A DNA stretch of 64,000 bases from Heterobilharzia americana (GCA_944470555.2 OX104128.1:41089920-41153919); one strand, 5' to 3'; counted from the stretch's first letter, positions 35,206 through 48,952 are shown. Translations and numbers: made by a program. Notes: generated by a model from the letters alone, not told the origin.

Positions 35206-36234
35206 TAATAATAATCAAATTTTAATTCAAATTCCATACCCATTCTTATATGTATCCACTTTAAATTTTGTCTAATTATATGTTGACGAAACTGATTTTA
35301 TAACTCTGGAACCTGATGAGAAGTTATTGAAAAAAATATTCTTATTTTATATTTGACTTCTAATATTCACAATATTTTTAATGCAATTTTAGATTCTACT
35401 TAAAATATTTACAGTAGGCTGAATTTCTACACTGAAAATTGTGTTGAGTTTCTTAGTGGTGTATAAATAAACTACTAGTTTTCGTGATTTTATGATGATA
35501 TACGTGATGATAAGGAAAATTCCAGCATGAACTATAACATTGTCCAATCAAATGACTCACTGTCCACAAAGTATGGATTTTGTTAGGTGGAGAAAGGGGA
35601 TTTCAATTCGCTGTACAGAAATCCAGAGACAATACATAGCAAGATCATATTAAATCAGTTTACTTGACGTAGCATTTAGTGGCATTTTAATGTTTACTAA
35701 ATGGTATTCTTAGTACAATATATTTGATTTAATTATGTTTTGCGTGATCATATTCTAGAACAGGCCAAAATCCTACTCTTGGAATATTAAAATACATAGT
35801 AGTTCATTGTTAATTCATAAAATTGTTTAACAAAAATTTGGGACTTTTTGATGTTTTCGGACTCCTTTTGGGAAAAATGACCGGCACCTGCTGAAACGTT
35901 TTCATACTTTCACATCTTTTGTTGTAAAAGATACCTATTTGATGTGAATAAAAAAGACAGTGATTAGCAATGACATGGAGAAATGTAAACATCTATCGAA
36001 AAATATTATTCTGATCGTTACTAAAGGACTACACACTACCTTCTCAAAAATGTTTTTATCTGTCGAAACGTTGAAGACAGAGTCTAACTGCTGATAGAAT
36101 CAAGGTCTGTTTGACAAGACACTTTCTGGTGTAGGGCTATTTACATACACCCGATTTTTAGGATATGATCAAGCCATACTCATGAGAATTTAACTGCTTG
36201 GTTGTTAAAAGAAGAATTGCAGACAGACGAATAA
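35206..36234. other. AT-rich DNA without recognised features
   Basis: Nothing recognised; 35810-35992 (minus) is an unremarkable open frame. Confidence 0.35.
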
Positions 36235-37500
36235 AATCAGTGTAGAACCTGGCAGGCAAGTGTGTTGGTTCAAGCTGAATAGTCCTAAGCCATGTCAGCA
36301 AGAGTCCTTAACCACCGATTCCTAGCATCCTGACGATCCCAAACAGGCAGTCTACATCGCCCCACACGACTCAGACCAACAGTTAGAGACCTCATCGACT
36401 ACCGCTACGTATGGTCCGGCCACTCTGAACCCTCACCCAACCTAATCCAACTTACCATTGCACGTTAAGGTAAGTAGTGGCTCAGCATGCTCAGTACATG
36501 TCAAAACCGTCACAATCGACTAAGTTTCACAACACCATCAATCGACTTGCCTTTCTTGCCTGGTACCTTTCGTCTGACCTCAGCAGTCCTCACACGGTGA
36601 TTCCACTAAACAACAGCAATGCTACAAAACATTCACGATCAGAACCCTGTAACCGCTTCATGTATTCTACTTTGAATGGATGTGTCTCACACCTGACCTG
36701 AGGTTTCGTCAGTAACTAACCCGTTCGGGCGGCTGTAACTCGCCAAGTGGGTTGGTTGACATATTCCATCAATTCACTCCCCGCTATCAGACTGGGAACA
36801 GTTGCAGACCAGTCCTAGATCATCATCTTATGTCTGACAGGTGCAAAACATGTTTTAAATGTACTAAGATTTTAGCTCAGTGCCCAGAAAACCCTGAATT
36901 TTGTCAGTGTGGAGATGGCTCCAGACGTTTCTAGGATGAGCTATGTTGGGATGCAAACATATATGCTCTAGAACCATCGCACTGTCTCTGTCCAAACACA
37001 CGCCCCATAAGAAGCAGCTGTATTCCACTGACCCTCTTCAGTTGTAACTGATAGCAATGTTGTCTATCTGTGTCCATCACTGAGTTGAATTCAGTGGATG
37101 CTATATTAAACATTTTCTCTCTGAAGTTGGTACTAAAATAATTGTTTATCTGAGCGCAGTTGCAGTAGGTGATCACTTTTATCTATTCGTCCGCTTGGGA
37201 TTTCGAAAGTACCGCCTGAGTGCCTTTCAACCTGAATTAGCCTACCAGCTTATGCAATGTAATCACGTGCAACAACTACCCCGTCTGAGTGCTTAACTTA
37301 CAGTGAAACGCTAGACAGTTATCGGCAGAAACGGCCCTTCGCTTCTTTCGAACTACAGTCAGTGGGTGCGGATGCACAGATTACAAAGAGACAATGGTGA
37401 GTTTAATTACCGTTCCTAGTCCTCACTGTGCCGTTCAGCTGAACAGCTCATAGGCGACTACCAAGTAGGACCTAGTTGAGCAGTAAACTTTAGTGATCAA
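36235..37500. repeat. Block of higher GC content, unidentified, probably transposon-derived
   Basis: The text changes from AT-rich to mixed composition with many CC and CG steps, then returns. Open frames 36477-36701 and 36752-36934 (plus; the second is cysteine-rich with CKTCFKC and CGDG) have no family that I can name. No SINE, RTE or PLE motif found. The contrast in composition suggests an inserted element or an exon-rich relic. Confidence 0.35.
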
Positions 37501-37846
37501 CACTGTAAATACACCTACGAAACCGTGAGAACTAATAATCGGATCTCTAGAAACTCAAAGGGTTCATTTTTCAGATCCACCACCTTAACAAACTGAGGTT
37601 AGTTGAATAGCTACACTTAGGTCCTTTGTGCATGTCCCACAGACGCAGCATGCGTCCATGACCCGACTTACTGGTGTAGTTTTTGGTCAATTTGATGAAG
37701 GATTAGGACACTAAGAGCTCCAATGTGTACTCTGAAGCAAGGTCTCAGGATGCTAGGGTTGCTGTTTTATGAAATTAGACCGGTATCAAGAGATGCATAG
37801 CCTGAAGAATTTAAATATGACTTAAATTTGATGTGTTCAGTTCAGT

Positions 37847-37862
37847 GTATATATATATATTT
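37847..37862. repeat. Short (AT)n run
   Basis: Eight AT units followed by T7. Confidence 0.8.
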
Positions 37863-37884
37863 TTTTCTCACACCATTTTTGATA

Positions 37885-38250
37885 TTAGTTGGGTGGAGGA
37901 TGGATAGAGACTCGATGGAACTGGTGTTCAGTCTGTTTCTTGAACCCACATCACCCACTGCTACAGTCACAGACGCGACCAATAAGCTACTTAAGTCGCG
38001 ATTGACCTCCTTTAAGACTGAATTAGGTACACTGGTTAGTCACTGGAGGTTAAAAAACTTCATATTATATAGTCCTAAGTACCGATTGAGTTCCGTCAAT
38101 CATTTTGCAATGTAGCCTCCATCGAGCTGAGAATTATTTCAGTACATTGTGGATCTCCTAGTTTGGTGGCTCTCAGTGCAAAATAATCGATGGAACTCGA
38201 AGAGTACTTAGGACGAGACAGCATGAGGTTAATTCCTCCTGAATGCGCAA
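37885..38250 (+). repeat. Repeat family C copy
   Basis: GTCACTGGAGGTTAAAAAAC block, TAGTCCTAAGTACCGATTGA, TCAATCATTTTGCAATGTAG and a trailing ACGAGACAGCATGA block, the last shared with 46420. An open frame (37828-38115) lies within it and is likely spurious. Confidence 0.5.
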
Positions 38251-38679
38251 TCAGTGTATATGTTTTTGAATGGTAAACTCGAAGTTTTTATACACAAGAT
38301 ATTATTAAAGAGTATCCGTCTGGTCATTTTTATATAATTTTGCATTTCTGGGGATTTGTTTTGCAGTTAGATATGACTGTCTACTATGTATCGTACTTTA
38401 CAGAATAAGTTGCTATCAGAGAAGTTGTTTTGACTGGAAAACGTTTCGATATCACACTAGACGTCGCAACCAGTCAAGATCCCACTAGGTAATTTCCTTC
38501 ACACGTGGAGCATGAAACATTAGAACTTTGTGTACCTGAGTTTATTGCATTTTTTATGAAAGTCTGTACATATCATTGATAATCAACACGACTTCGAATG
38601 CTGTTAGTAGTTAACAGTGGAAAAATGGATCCCAAAGTCTGTGAATAAACTTTGCACTTGGTTCGGATGCATTATGATA
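38251..38679. other. Unannotated DNA
   Basis: Nothing recognised. Confidence 0.35.
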
Positions 38680-39080
38680 TTCACCATGGACTGATATCAG
38701 TTATATAACCACTAGAAACCCTAGGACACTGAATGACTGTTTTGTCCTGTTATGAGACTCCTCAGAAGTGCGTACGCGTGATGCCACCAGGGATCAAACC
38801 CACGACCTTCAGGCCATGCTGCCAGCACGTCGCAACTGAGCCAACGTGAACTGATGGAAGTAGGAAATATGGACCACTGGGTCCCAGCTGAGTGGCTCGA
38901 CGGTAACGTACTGGCCACAGAACCTGAGGATCCCGGGTTCGAGCCCCGGTGCAGTCGTGGGTACACTGCTGAGGAGTCCCGTGCAAGGACGAAATAGCTG
39001 CCCAATGTTTTCCAACAGTTCTTCAACTGATGTGAGTTCATGATGAATATCAACGTGAAATCAATGAAATCCCCACACCC
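38680..39080. mobile_element. Family B SINE pair, head to head
   Basis: Minus unit 38680-38842: hammerhead motif 38726-38772 with CTGAGGAG kept and GACGAAAC changed to GACAAAAC. Plus unit 38845-39080: A box region AGTGGCTCGACGGTAACG, B box GGTTCGAGCCCC, hammerhead motif 38962-39008 with both core strands intact. In the plus unit the cleavage triplet is changed (GCC for GTC) and there is one stem I mismatch. Overlapping open frames here are SINE translation only. Confidence 0.8.
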
Positions 39081-39940
39081 AACAAAATTAGAAGAATGGC
39101 ATTTCAGTGATTTTAGGTATCGATCCGTTGTATTTAATTAATCTTAAATTCTGATTTCATACCTAGATTGGAACACGTGAGTTTTGTTGACTGTAACACT
39201 TAGCTCAAAGAATTTTTTAACCATTAGTAAATTAACCGGTGGCATACTTCGTGCAATTTCAATAAATTTAACAACAAAGAAAACAGAAAAACGATTTTTG
39301 TTTGTTACTCAAGCATGAATACAAAAATGGCTGTATTTATGATTTTATTATTAATTAATCGAGAAAAACTCTCAGACGACAAAAGTAGTCATGGGACGTT
39401 TTAGCTCTTTGGTACAACCCTTTAATCAGCAGTAGTCAGCTTAGCAATTCAATAAGAGACCAGGTAGAAATATTCGTCTTGTGTTTTAATTAATAATCTG
39501 TGTGTTTCTAGAAGCTACGCGTCACAACTTATGTGAACTTCGATCATGACTTAAAAATATTTTGTAACAGACGAAAAGCATATATTTGATTTGGAATTTA
39601 CTTTTATAGGTTCCAGTATATCTGAATTAAAACAGGTGTGGCGTTATATTATACACTCTTGCTCAAGCTCATATATGGAACTGAAATTCTGTTATTCAGA
39701 TTGGAGACTTACAGGGAACTGAATGATTTCAGAGGATGACAATGTGGAGATACTAAACAGTTACACGTCTATAAGTGGTCATTCAACAAATTAAGCATAA
39801 ATGTAATATTTTCTCCTAGTCATCGTCTGAGAATGAAAGATTAAACGTATGCCCATAGAATAAACAATACTATGCTGAAAACTCCCCCCCCACCAAACAA
39901 CGTATAGGAGTTTGAAACATTAAGTCCCTTTTAAGAAATT
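39081..39940. other. AT-rich DNA without recognised features
   Basis: Nothing recognised. Confidence 0.35.
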
Positions 39941-40136
39941 TCGATAGCTTAATTAAAAGACGAAGTTCATCTGAACAGTGTTGTGTACTTGCGCAATACA
40001 TTTCGAACAATCTGATCCTCGGTTTAATATATATATGTTAACTTGACAAGTAAATGTGTGATTAGATTGTTCGAAATGTATTGTGTAAATATATCACATT
40101 GTTCAGGTAAACTTCGTCTTCTAATTAAGCTATCGA
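39941..40136. mobile_element. Foldback (MITE-like) element
   Basis: Inverted arms of about 75-79 bp (39941-40015 and 40058-40136) with a central AT-rich loop. Ends are TCGATAGCTTAATTA and its complement; the inner parts share CAATACATTTCGAACAATCT. A piece of one arm recurs at about 49058-49095, so it is a dispersed repeat. No coding capacity. Target duplication not clear. Confidence 0.6.
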
Positions 40137-40782
40137 AAAGTATAGAAGTGACATTGAAGGTTTTATAGACTTCCAAGATTTCTTGATGATTAAATGTTAC
40201 CTTTCATCTGATAAAAATCAAGAAGAAAATATTACTTGCGAATTAGCAGCAGTCGATGTCACATACCTTTCAAAACTATAAAACGTATTCCGTGACAGAA
40301 ATACAAAACTACAAACAAATTAACACACATCTGATCGCCTCTAGGACCACACAAAAGAAAACGAATAATGAGATGCCCGACAGTAAATCTTAGTATGGAT
40401 TTGTAAATACATGTCGTTGCGACTTTCTAGCCTATCAGGAAAATTTTCATTGTGACACTCAAAAGTGAAAAGGTAACTCAGCCAAGAAACGTTTCTTTTC
40501 GACGAATCACTTTTAGTAGATACTAAGTCGTATTTATAGCAATAACAAATAAAAAGATTATTCGATTATTGGGCTATTAGTCAACACGTAGTTACTAAAA
40601 CGGAATGTTCTAGGATGAAATAGTGGGTCCATTCTATGGTTAGAAAGGAATTGCGCAATCATAGTACGTATAAGAAAAATATGAGGTAGATTAAAGTGAT
40701 GACTAATGAGTTAACAAACAAACAGGTCAATAATAATAATTATTATTATAATCAATAATCGGAGTAAAGTATTCTGAGAATT
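40137..40782. other. Unannotated DNA
   Basis: Nothing recognised. Confidence 0.35.
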
Positions 40783-41650
40783 TTAATGGTGGATTAGAAC
40801 CAAGATGTTTAGATGTGGGAACGTAAATCGGAAAGAAGAAATTAAAAGTGATAATAACCACTCAGTAAGAGTTAGATGAATATTGAAGCAATAAAGAAAC
40901 TCAAGGAAGGATAGTGACCATGCAGAAGTAAACGAACGAACGTGTCTATTCTGCATACAGGGCTCAGGCCTTAACTGTTGGATTGCCAACACCTCTCCCA
41001 TACATACGTGAAGAACTAACACTTCTTTCGAACTTGACTTTGTGTAGGACTTTGAAAAATGGCTGTGAGAAAGGAACACAACCAGATTTGATTAAATGAT
41101 CCAAGATGGAACTGCTGCTTAACTTTCGTTCTCCTCTAGACACCAACTCAGGATACCGCTTGGAGATGCGTTTGAAAAGACTGCGTTTTGTGCTGCCTAC
41201 ATACGCAGCTTCACAAGATCAGACAGACTGATAGACCTACATGAATGAAACCCAAAGCGGCAGCTTTTCCTTCCCATTACCTTGAATCAACTGTTGGCTG
41301 GAGAAGAACATTCGCAGTTCTGGAGGCATAAGATGTTTTTCTGAATAATTTGGAGGAAAGATTCTTCAATATCTTTGCTGCTTTTTCATAAGTGAATCCA
41401 GTATTGATAAATATTTTCATTTTAGGAACAGCAGGGACTTATTCTTGCCAATTAGAGACTAATCTTTTTGTTTGTGTTTACCATAAATAGGATTTTACGG
41501 CTGCTGGAAATGATTCATCCAAAAGAAAATTTCTTTCGCTAAGTTACTATGTTTGTCTTCCAGTCGATGGAATGATGCAGAGTGTTTCCAGTTGCGATAC
41601 TCTTCACCGTACAAACTTAATCTGAAAGCCTTTTTCATACTAATCCTGAA
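40783..41650 (-). pseudogene. Penelope-like element, C-terminal part with GIY-YIG domain
   Basis: Minus strand, in pieces: a segment before the endonuclease (about 41650-41270), then CEAAYVGSTKRSLFKRISKR (about 41215-41160), which holds the YVG...R...R signature of GIY-YIG nucleases. SILDHLIKSGC and FFKVLHKVKFERSV follow (40964-41146 frame), and then VLAIQQLRPEPCMQN (40783-41079 frame), the typical PLE end. The switch between two overlapping frames near 41030 shows a frameshift. No RT catalytic motif in this copy. Confidence 0.65.
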
Positions 41651-42367
41651 TTTCTGAAGTAGGATCATTCCGCATAACTACACAACCAACTAAACTTTCT
41701 TTAACAAAACGCGAATTAGGTGACCAAACTAAACATTAAACCTATATAGGATGGTATAACAAGCACATTTCTGTTCTTCATATCTACAGAGGAACTTTTA
41801 GTAGTGTCATAAATCAGGGTGGACCACGTTTAAATACTTACATATGAAAGGTTACATTGATCACATAGCAGCAAGCATTGCTGAACCCTAGTAGCAACAC
41901 TCTATTTACCATCGCTGAAAATGATATGTTACACCCTAACCCAAGAAATAGGAACCAAGTAATCAGCATTATGGCTGAACTATCATCAGTTGCTCAAAAT
42001 AAACTCCAGTAAACATCTTACAATTCAAAAATACCCCGGAAAAATTTTGACAAAATGAAATAGTGTTTAGCTGACATCAAAATGCTCCGTGCACCAACAG
42101 CGAAAAACTAGACCTCATCTTTACTCTATGAATACGTAGAGTCAAAGAGGGGTAGGCGTCAACCTCATCCAAAGATATGAAAAAGCGGCATACATCAGAC
42201 ACATTGTGTACACAGAAATCCCTTCCTACTTAGGAAGTTAATATCTCATAGTTGCTTTACAGAGTACTATGCGATAAATCTAACATTGACATAGTGCTCG
42301 AATTGTTTTCTTCCCTCGGTTTGTCAAAAACCATTTGATCAAGACACTTTTGAATCCAGACCCTCCC
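41651..42367. other. Unannotated DNA
   Basis: May hold more decayed PLE on the minus strand, but no motif is readable. Confidence 0.3.
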
Positions 42368-42555
42368 ACTTGTTGCCACATCGTGACTCGGCGGTCTAGT
42401 GGATGACGTTCTCGAGTTTGAAGCGATTGGTCCTGCTTTCGGGTCCCGGGGCAACAGTATCACTCACTGAGAGTCAGGCATATCGAGCTGATGAGTCTCA
42501 AAATAGGACGAAACGTACGTTCTAGATTCCACTGCTAGCCACTGTCCATCATTAA
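42368..42555 (+). mobile_element. Family A SINE with hammerhead
   Basis: tRNA-like head (GGCGGTCTAGTGG A box type, CGGGTCCCGG near the B box), ATCACTCACTGAGAGT block, hammerhead (42482-42527), CTGCTAGCCACTGTCCATCA block. Like the copy at 9336 it ends soon after TAGCCAC. Confidence 0.8.
42482..42527 (+). ncRNA. Hammerhead ribozyme, family A, possibly active
   Basis: Core CTGATGAG and GAAAC intact; stem II GTCT/GGAC (one G-T pair); stem III ACGTACGT; cleavage triplet GTT, allowed by the NUH rule. Stem I ATCGAG/CTAGAT has one mismatch. Confidence 0.65.
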
Positions 42556-42639
42556 TATACTTATCACATATTCGCAAAGATTTTTATTTCCAATCATCTG
42601 AAACATTATAAATGAAATTAGATACATAACATTACTCTA

Positions 42640-42790
42640 AATACAATGATTGGTCATGGGAGAGCAACCAATTTTATGTTGTGTAGTCTTGTATCCTGAC
42701 CGAATTCTATCGATCATTTTTGCAATATGGCCACCAAGCTAGTAGGATCAACATCGCAGTGCACAATAGTTGATGTTGGTTGAAGGTAAC
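42640..42790 (+). repeat. Repeat family C copy
   Basis: TTCTATCGATCATTTTTGCA, TGGCCACCAAGCTAGTAGG, and AACATCGCAGTGCACAATAG; nearest match is 23870-24020. Confidence 0.55.
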
Positions 42791-44399
42791 CAATCGATAT
42801 ACATTCAAATGGTCTTCCTTTCAACATAGTCTTAAATATCCATATAAGAGTTAGACTTATGGGTCAAACATCAGTAAAAAAAACTTTAAACACCTGCAAA
42901 AGACTACTGAGAGCAGGTTGAAAATAGTTCAGCTGATCATAACTAGTAGTTATAATTCATGTTAAATCATTTTTTCATATAGCCGGAGAGATAAATCGAA
43001 CTATCTTGAAAATATTTGATCAATTAATAACAAGTTCATTTTAATAATTATCACCTAACCTACAATGCAAAGTGTCATCATTTACAATGGTGCAAAACTG
43101 ACTTCGTAATCAACTTCTTAGCTTTATTATCACATCATATATAACATTTAGGCTTCTAGAAACTTCTTTAAAGTTAGTTAATATTTCACATAAGTTCTAT
43201 ATTCATAACTATATATGTTTAAACACTTAAGGTACAACAGTTACGAGGAGTATACTATAGAGTTACGTGAATGTAACGAAGTTACTTAAATTATTGATCA
43301 CTATACAAACATCTCCACAAGAAATAATAAAGTCCAAATGTATCATTCCATTATTATCAGTGGTAGACTGTAAACGTCTTTAAGTTCACTCTTTATTGAT
43401 TTTTCAAATATTTTTTTTTAAGAATATCACTCAAGTACAATACAAATGGCTGTACCATAATGGTCAAGCATTGATTAAAAAACATTGTGAACTTCTCACC
43501 TATTTCATATTAAATTTAGTTGATTACTATCAAAAATGTATATGCAAATACCGTAGACACCGGTTTTTTCAGTGTTAAATGACACAATTCTATATGAATC
43601 TGATGAGTAGTACAATTTTCTCGTCTATCTTGTTTTCAAGGATACATGTAGAAAATAGTGAATGTAAGATTAGTCACTAAGATCTACTCATGGAGCAAGA
43701 TGATATTTTGCTTTATGCATTAAATCTTGCTTTCTCCTCTTCATTTTCAGTTCCTATGTGAGATGTAATCGGAAATACTGAACATTTGTAAATATATCCT
43801 GCTGAAGATTATTAACAAATAAGAAACTTAGGAGTATAACTGCCTACTGATTACCTTCAACCTTTTGGCATCGATCAATAGCTTAGTGGCTACTATGGGA
43901 ACTTGGTTGACAGAATTCTTTAATCACTCAGGACTAAGCAAAATAACATTGGCTATTCTATAGTAACGAAACAACATATTAGACTCTTCACTGCTTTGGA
44001 GAAATGCTACGTGCACTGAAAAGCAACTGTAGTGAACCTTCTTGGTACCAAAATAATGTTGAACTTAAAAAAATAAGTGAATAAACATTTGAAATATCTA
44101 AGTAATAGCTAAGTAATCATCTACGGCCTTGACGAATGACTTCAGTTCCAGAAGCGTTATAGTGTATACACATCTACCCGTTGACATTCACCATTTCTTC
44201 ATCTTTGTGCCCGTTGGCGGCAACTAGTTCAGAGTACCTAGCTTATCCACTAATATATAGATAAGTTAGCATTCTTCCTTTAATATAACCTCTTTGTCTC
44301 TGACTAATAAATAAACTGTTTGTCTAAGTACTTTTTACCATATAACATGTTTTCCAATTTCTCTCTCGTTATCAGTACATACACGTAGGTAAATTAGTG
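42791..44399. other. AT-rich DNA without recognised features
   Basis: Open frame 43396-43578 is not recognised. Nothing else seen. Confidence 0.35.
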
Positions 44400-44905
44400 A
44401 ATAATTGAAACTGGGGGTTCGTGTGGATTTAGTGATTTTTCAAGTAGGTATTCATCATGGACCAATATCATTCTGAAGAACATTGGAAACCTGGGTGCAG
44501 TGAATAGCTGTTTCGTCCTAGTATGGGACTCCTCAGCAGTGAGCACCCATTGCCACTTCCCCTCGTCAGGAATCAAACGCGAGATCTTCAAGTTCCGTGA
44601 TCAGCACGTTACCATTGAGCCACTGTGTTGGATTCCAGTGGTCTATATTTTCAACTTTGGGTAGCGCTATGTTGTGAACTGAAAGAAGTTGAGAATATGG
44701 ACCACTGGATTCTGACTTAATGTCTCAGTGGTTACGTGCTGGCTACGGAACCTGAAGGTCCTGGGTTTGACCCCTGGCGGGGCGGGGCCATGGGTGCACA
44801 CTGATGAGGAGTCCCATACCAAGACGAAACGGCTGTCCATCGCTCCCAAGTTTCCAATGTTTATTCAACTACTATCAGTCCATGGTGAATACCAGCTTGA
44901 AAAGG
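44400..44905. mobile_element. Family B SINE pair, head to head, with palindromic 5' junction
   Basis: Minus unit 44400-44657 and plus unit 44685-44905, with 27 bp between. The facing 5' ends pair as a near-perfect palindrome (44631-44657 with 44685-44713). Hammerhead motifs: minus 44497-44543 (both cores intact, cleavage region changed, one stem I mismatch) and plus 44797-44843 (first core strand changed to ATGAGGAG, GACGAAAC intact). Open frames through here are SINE translation. Confidence 0.8.
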
Positions 44906-46319
44906 TACTGATTAGTTGGATACTGGAGCACATTAATTTTTGTAAGGTTAGTCAAGTGTTAAGTAATAATAACAGAAGAATATCCAACTTACACAACATT
45001 GACATTCACTATTTAGGTTTTATTGATCAAAATTATGAGTTCTACACTGGTGAACTATGCAAAACTTATGGTCTGTCTGTAGGGTAAGAATTATTATTGC
45101 CAAGGATGAAATTTTTCCTCCATACGAAAGAATGAGTAGTGTAACCTTAGCTAATTTACAAATGAAAGTTTAAAATTCAAAACTTCTCTTACTAGTGAAT
45201 CAATATGAATAGGAATACGCTGTTTCCAAGATATCCGTACCTGATTCGAATGTAGTTATTGACTTGACCCCACCTGGCTAGTGTGGTGCATCTGTGAACT
45301 TCAGACTATCATTTTCAAGGGATTTGTAGGCTAGTTCCCACGGCCGTAATGCTTCGAGAGTAGCATCAGCTCCCAGAGCAGCAAGATGAATGTCTAACTG
45401 AAACATACTAGACAGTTGTCAGGTATATTGCTCAGCTGAACAAATCAGCAAGAAGTAGGAAGGAATGTGAAACTTCTCACCGCCTAGTTGTAGTCATAAC
45501 CAACGCATCCACTTACTATAGATTAGAAGTTATAAAGAATAAGTATAACAGGTATTTGTGGAAGTTAAACCGTTAGCTGGTGATTTCAATACTCCAGTAT
45601 GAAAGGCTAAGCAAATCAAACACATTTATTGTTTCCACAGAGTCCTGTGCTGACGAACTGACAACAAAAATTATGCTTTACAACTTTCTCCTGATAACGT
45701 TTTGTTCTACAATAAACTTAAAAAAAAGGAGATATACCGTCCTACTTGTTTGCATTCAACAACAGTCCTGAAGTGGACACAGACAGATTACATCAATATA
45801 AGTCAAAATTCAAAAAGATTGGCCGAGTTCCAGACATCTAGATGTGCCTGATCAAATATTGATTCTGCTTTAGTTACAGCAAGCGTGTCTACATCTTAAT
45901 GAGTATAGAAAACAGTTATCTGCAAACCGTCCCAATCTTTGGCTGAAAAACAGGAACACCAACTTCTTGTTTACAGAACGGTTAACTCATTGTTTATCCA
46001 AACATGGGTACGATTCTCGTCTTGATATGTTCTGACTCAACATTCACACTTACGCAGAAACAGTGATGAGAGCAATAAGCTAGTTTTCATTTAATTTCAG
46101 TTTTGCTACTTATGGTGATTTCAGTCGTAAGGAATGAGTCTTCTCCGATCAACAGATTCAGACTAAAGTCTACACATCCTCTGGCTTTTGCTAATCTCAG
46201 GTTACAGGTTACTAAAGGTTTTCGCAATGATGGTGATCAACGATGTATAGAAAAAGTATTTGTTAATGGTTACCAGAAATCATTGGATAGAATAACTGAC
46301 GTACTAGCTAGTATATAGG
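44906..46319. other. Unannotated DNA
   Basis: The open frame 46103-46318 (plus; VTKGFRNDGDQRCIEKVFVN and a polar remainder) looks somewhat protein-like, with a TGATTTCAG acceptor-like site near 46128. I do not recognise it. Open frame 45580-45771 is unremarkable. Confidence 0.3.
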
Positions 46320-46640
46320 ACTCAGAAGTAGTCCTGTCAGACTAATCCTCACTACCGATCAGTCCATTTAACTTCAGAGGAAACAACTCCTCCTGGAGGT
46401 CAGGACTCTGGACCAGACAGCATGAAATTAATTGCTTCCTAATGAAAAGTCAATGTATGTAATGGAATCGTACGGGAGGTAATTGTTAATGTCGAAGACT
46501 ACCATGTCAGCTGATTAGCGTTCGAATCTTAGAAGGGACTTCAGCCTCCTTGTGGTCGCAGATATGCCCTGCTAATGACTGCCAGCAAGCACGAAGCCTA
46601 GGTCCAGGGCTTCATGACGACTGTCTGTAACCAACCGTCA
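46320..46640 (+). repeat. Repeat family C related segment
   Basis: GACCAGACAGCATGAAATTA matches 38215. The GTCGCAGATATGCCCTGCTA and CCAGCAAGCACGAAGCC blocks match 51505-51550. Orientation relative to other copies is uncertain. Confidence 0.4.
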
Positions 46641-46736
46641 GATACGTTCAAATCATACTACGGTAAATGAGTGGTTCACAGAGTCTGACACCCAAAACAA
46701 AGATTTAAGGCAACTATCAGGGGAAAACAGTACTCA

Positions 46737-47069
46737 GTGAAGGTCTACATTATGAAGAAGACGAAACTTATGTACCTCTGTAGACCCCCCAGGATTTTAC
46801 ACGATGAAGTCACGTCCAGTTCCATTTATCAGTTTACATATGTATGTGATCTCTCAGACGTAGGTAAACTTCATCCGTCTATGCAAGTAAGGACCAGAGA
46901 GCACATTTCAAAATGGCCCCAACAGCGAATTGCGTCGCATGGCCCCACCGACTCAGGTAACAGATGTCTAACTTCGTCTATAGCTATAAATATCAAGGAA
47001 AAAAGTTATAGAGTTGATTTTGATGCATCTTTCAAACCAATTTACAAAACTAGTTGTAGACATAATTAG
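46737..47069 (+). pseudogene. Penelope-like element GIY-YIG fragment
   Basis: The open frame of 110 codons includes SSSIYQFTYVCDLSDVGK, then MQVRTREHISKWPQQ. This matches the start of the PLE endonuclease (YQFTC-C...YIG, then R-x-R-x-x-EH). The expected YIG is changed to DVG here, so the tyrosine is lost. The rest of the frame is diverged. Followed within 40 bp by a tRNA-like segment. Confidence 0.6.
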
Positions 47070-47102
47070 GTGACGACTGAAAAGGAAATGAAAATTAAGA
47101 TT

Positions 47103-47170
47103 GTGGTTGGATTCGAACTAGCTACCACCGAGTTTCCGGCCCGATGCTCTACCAACTGAGCTGCGACGTC
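47103..47170 (-). tRNA. tRNA-like sequence, anticodon GGA, likely pseudogene or SINE head
   Basis: Minus strand: D arm GCTCAGTTGGTAGAGC is perfect, the anticodon stem TCGGG/CTCGG pairs (with wobble) around loop CCGGAAA (anticodon GGA at 47135-47137), and the T loop TTCGAAT is kept. The acceptor and T stems do not pair, position 33 is C not U, and a serine tRNA would need a long variable arm, which is absent. So it is tRNA-derived, not a working gene. Confidence 0.5.
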
Positions 47171-47462
47171 AGACTGCCGATCAGATTTTTATCTCACCCC
47201 AATCACCAAGGGTTTTGCGCGGTTTCTACGTGAATTTATGATGCGTTACTATCAGCTAATCGAACTCAAACTGGTTACCCAATCAGAACCTCTCATCCCA
47301 GTCCAAATTTAGTTGAATTCGAAAGGATGATAATCAATAACTAACTTAGCTGAAGTGCTAGCTACAAGTACGTTTGAACCTCTTGTAAGTGTGCACAAAC
47401 AATCTATTGTTACAATAAAACCCCTTTGGTAAATAAACTTAATTACAAGAATAAGTAATATA
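47171..47462. other. Unannotated DNA before RTE copy 3
   Basis: No gene. The last bases (GTAATAT, 47455-47461) recur just after copy 3 (48946-48952) and may be its target duplication. Confidence 0.4.
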
Positions 47463-48945
<1,483 letters not shown>

Positions 48946-48952
48946 GTAATAT

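Noticed and set aside
38721..39053. Overlapping minus-strand open frames of 68-110 codons
   Set aside because: They translate the family B SINE pair. The same proteins appear wherever the SINE is present (for example 44728-45087 and 59714-59938).
47103..47170. Functional serine tRNA gene
   Set aside because: Acceptor and T stems do not pair, U33 is absent, and the long variable arm of serine tRNA is missing.
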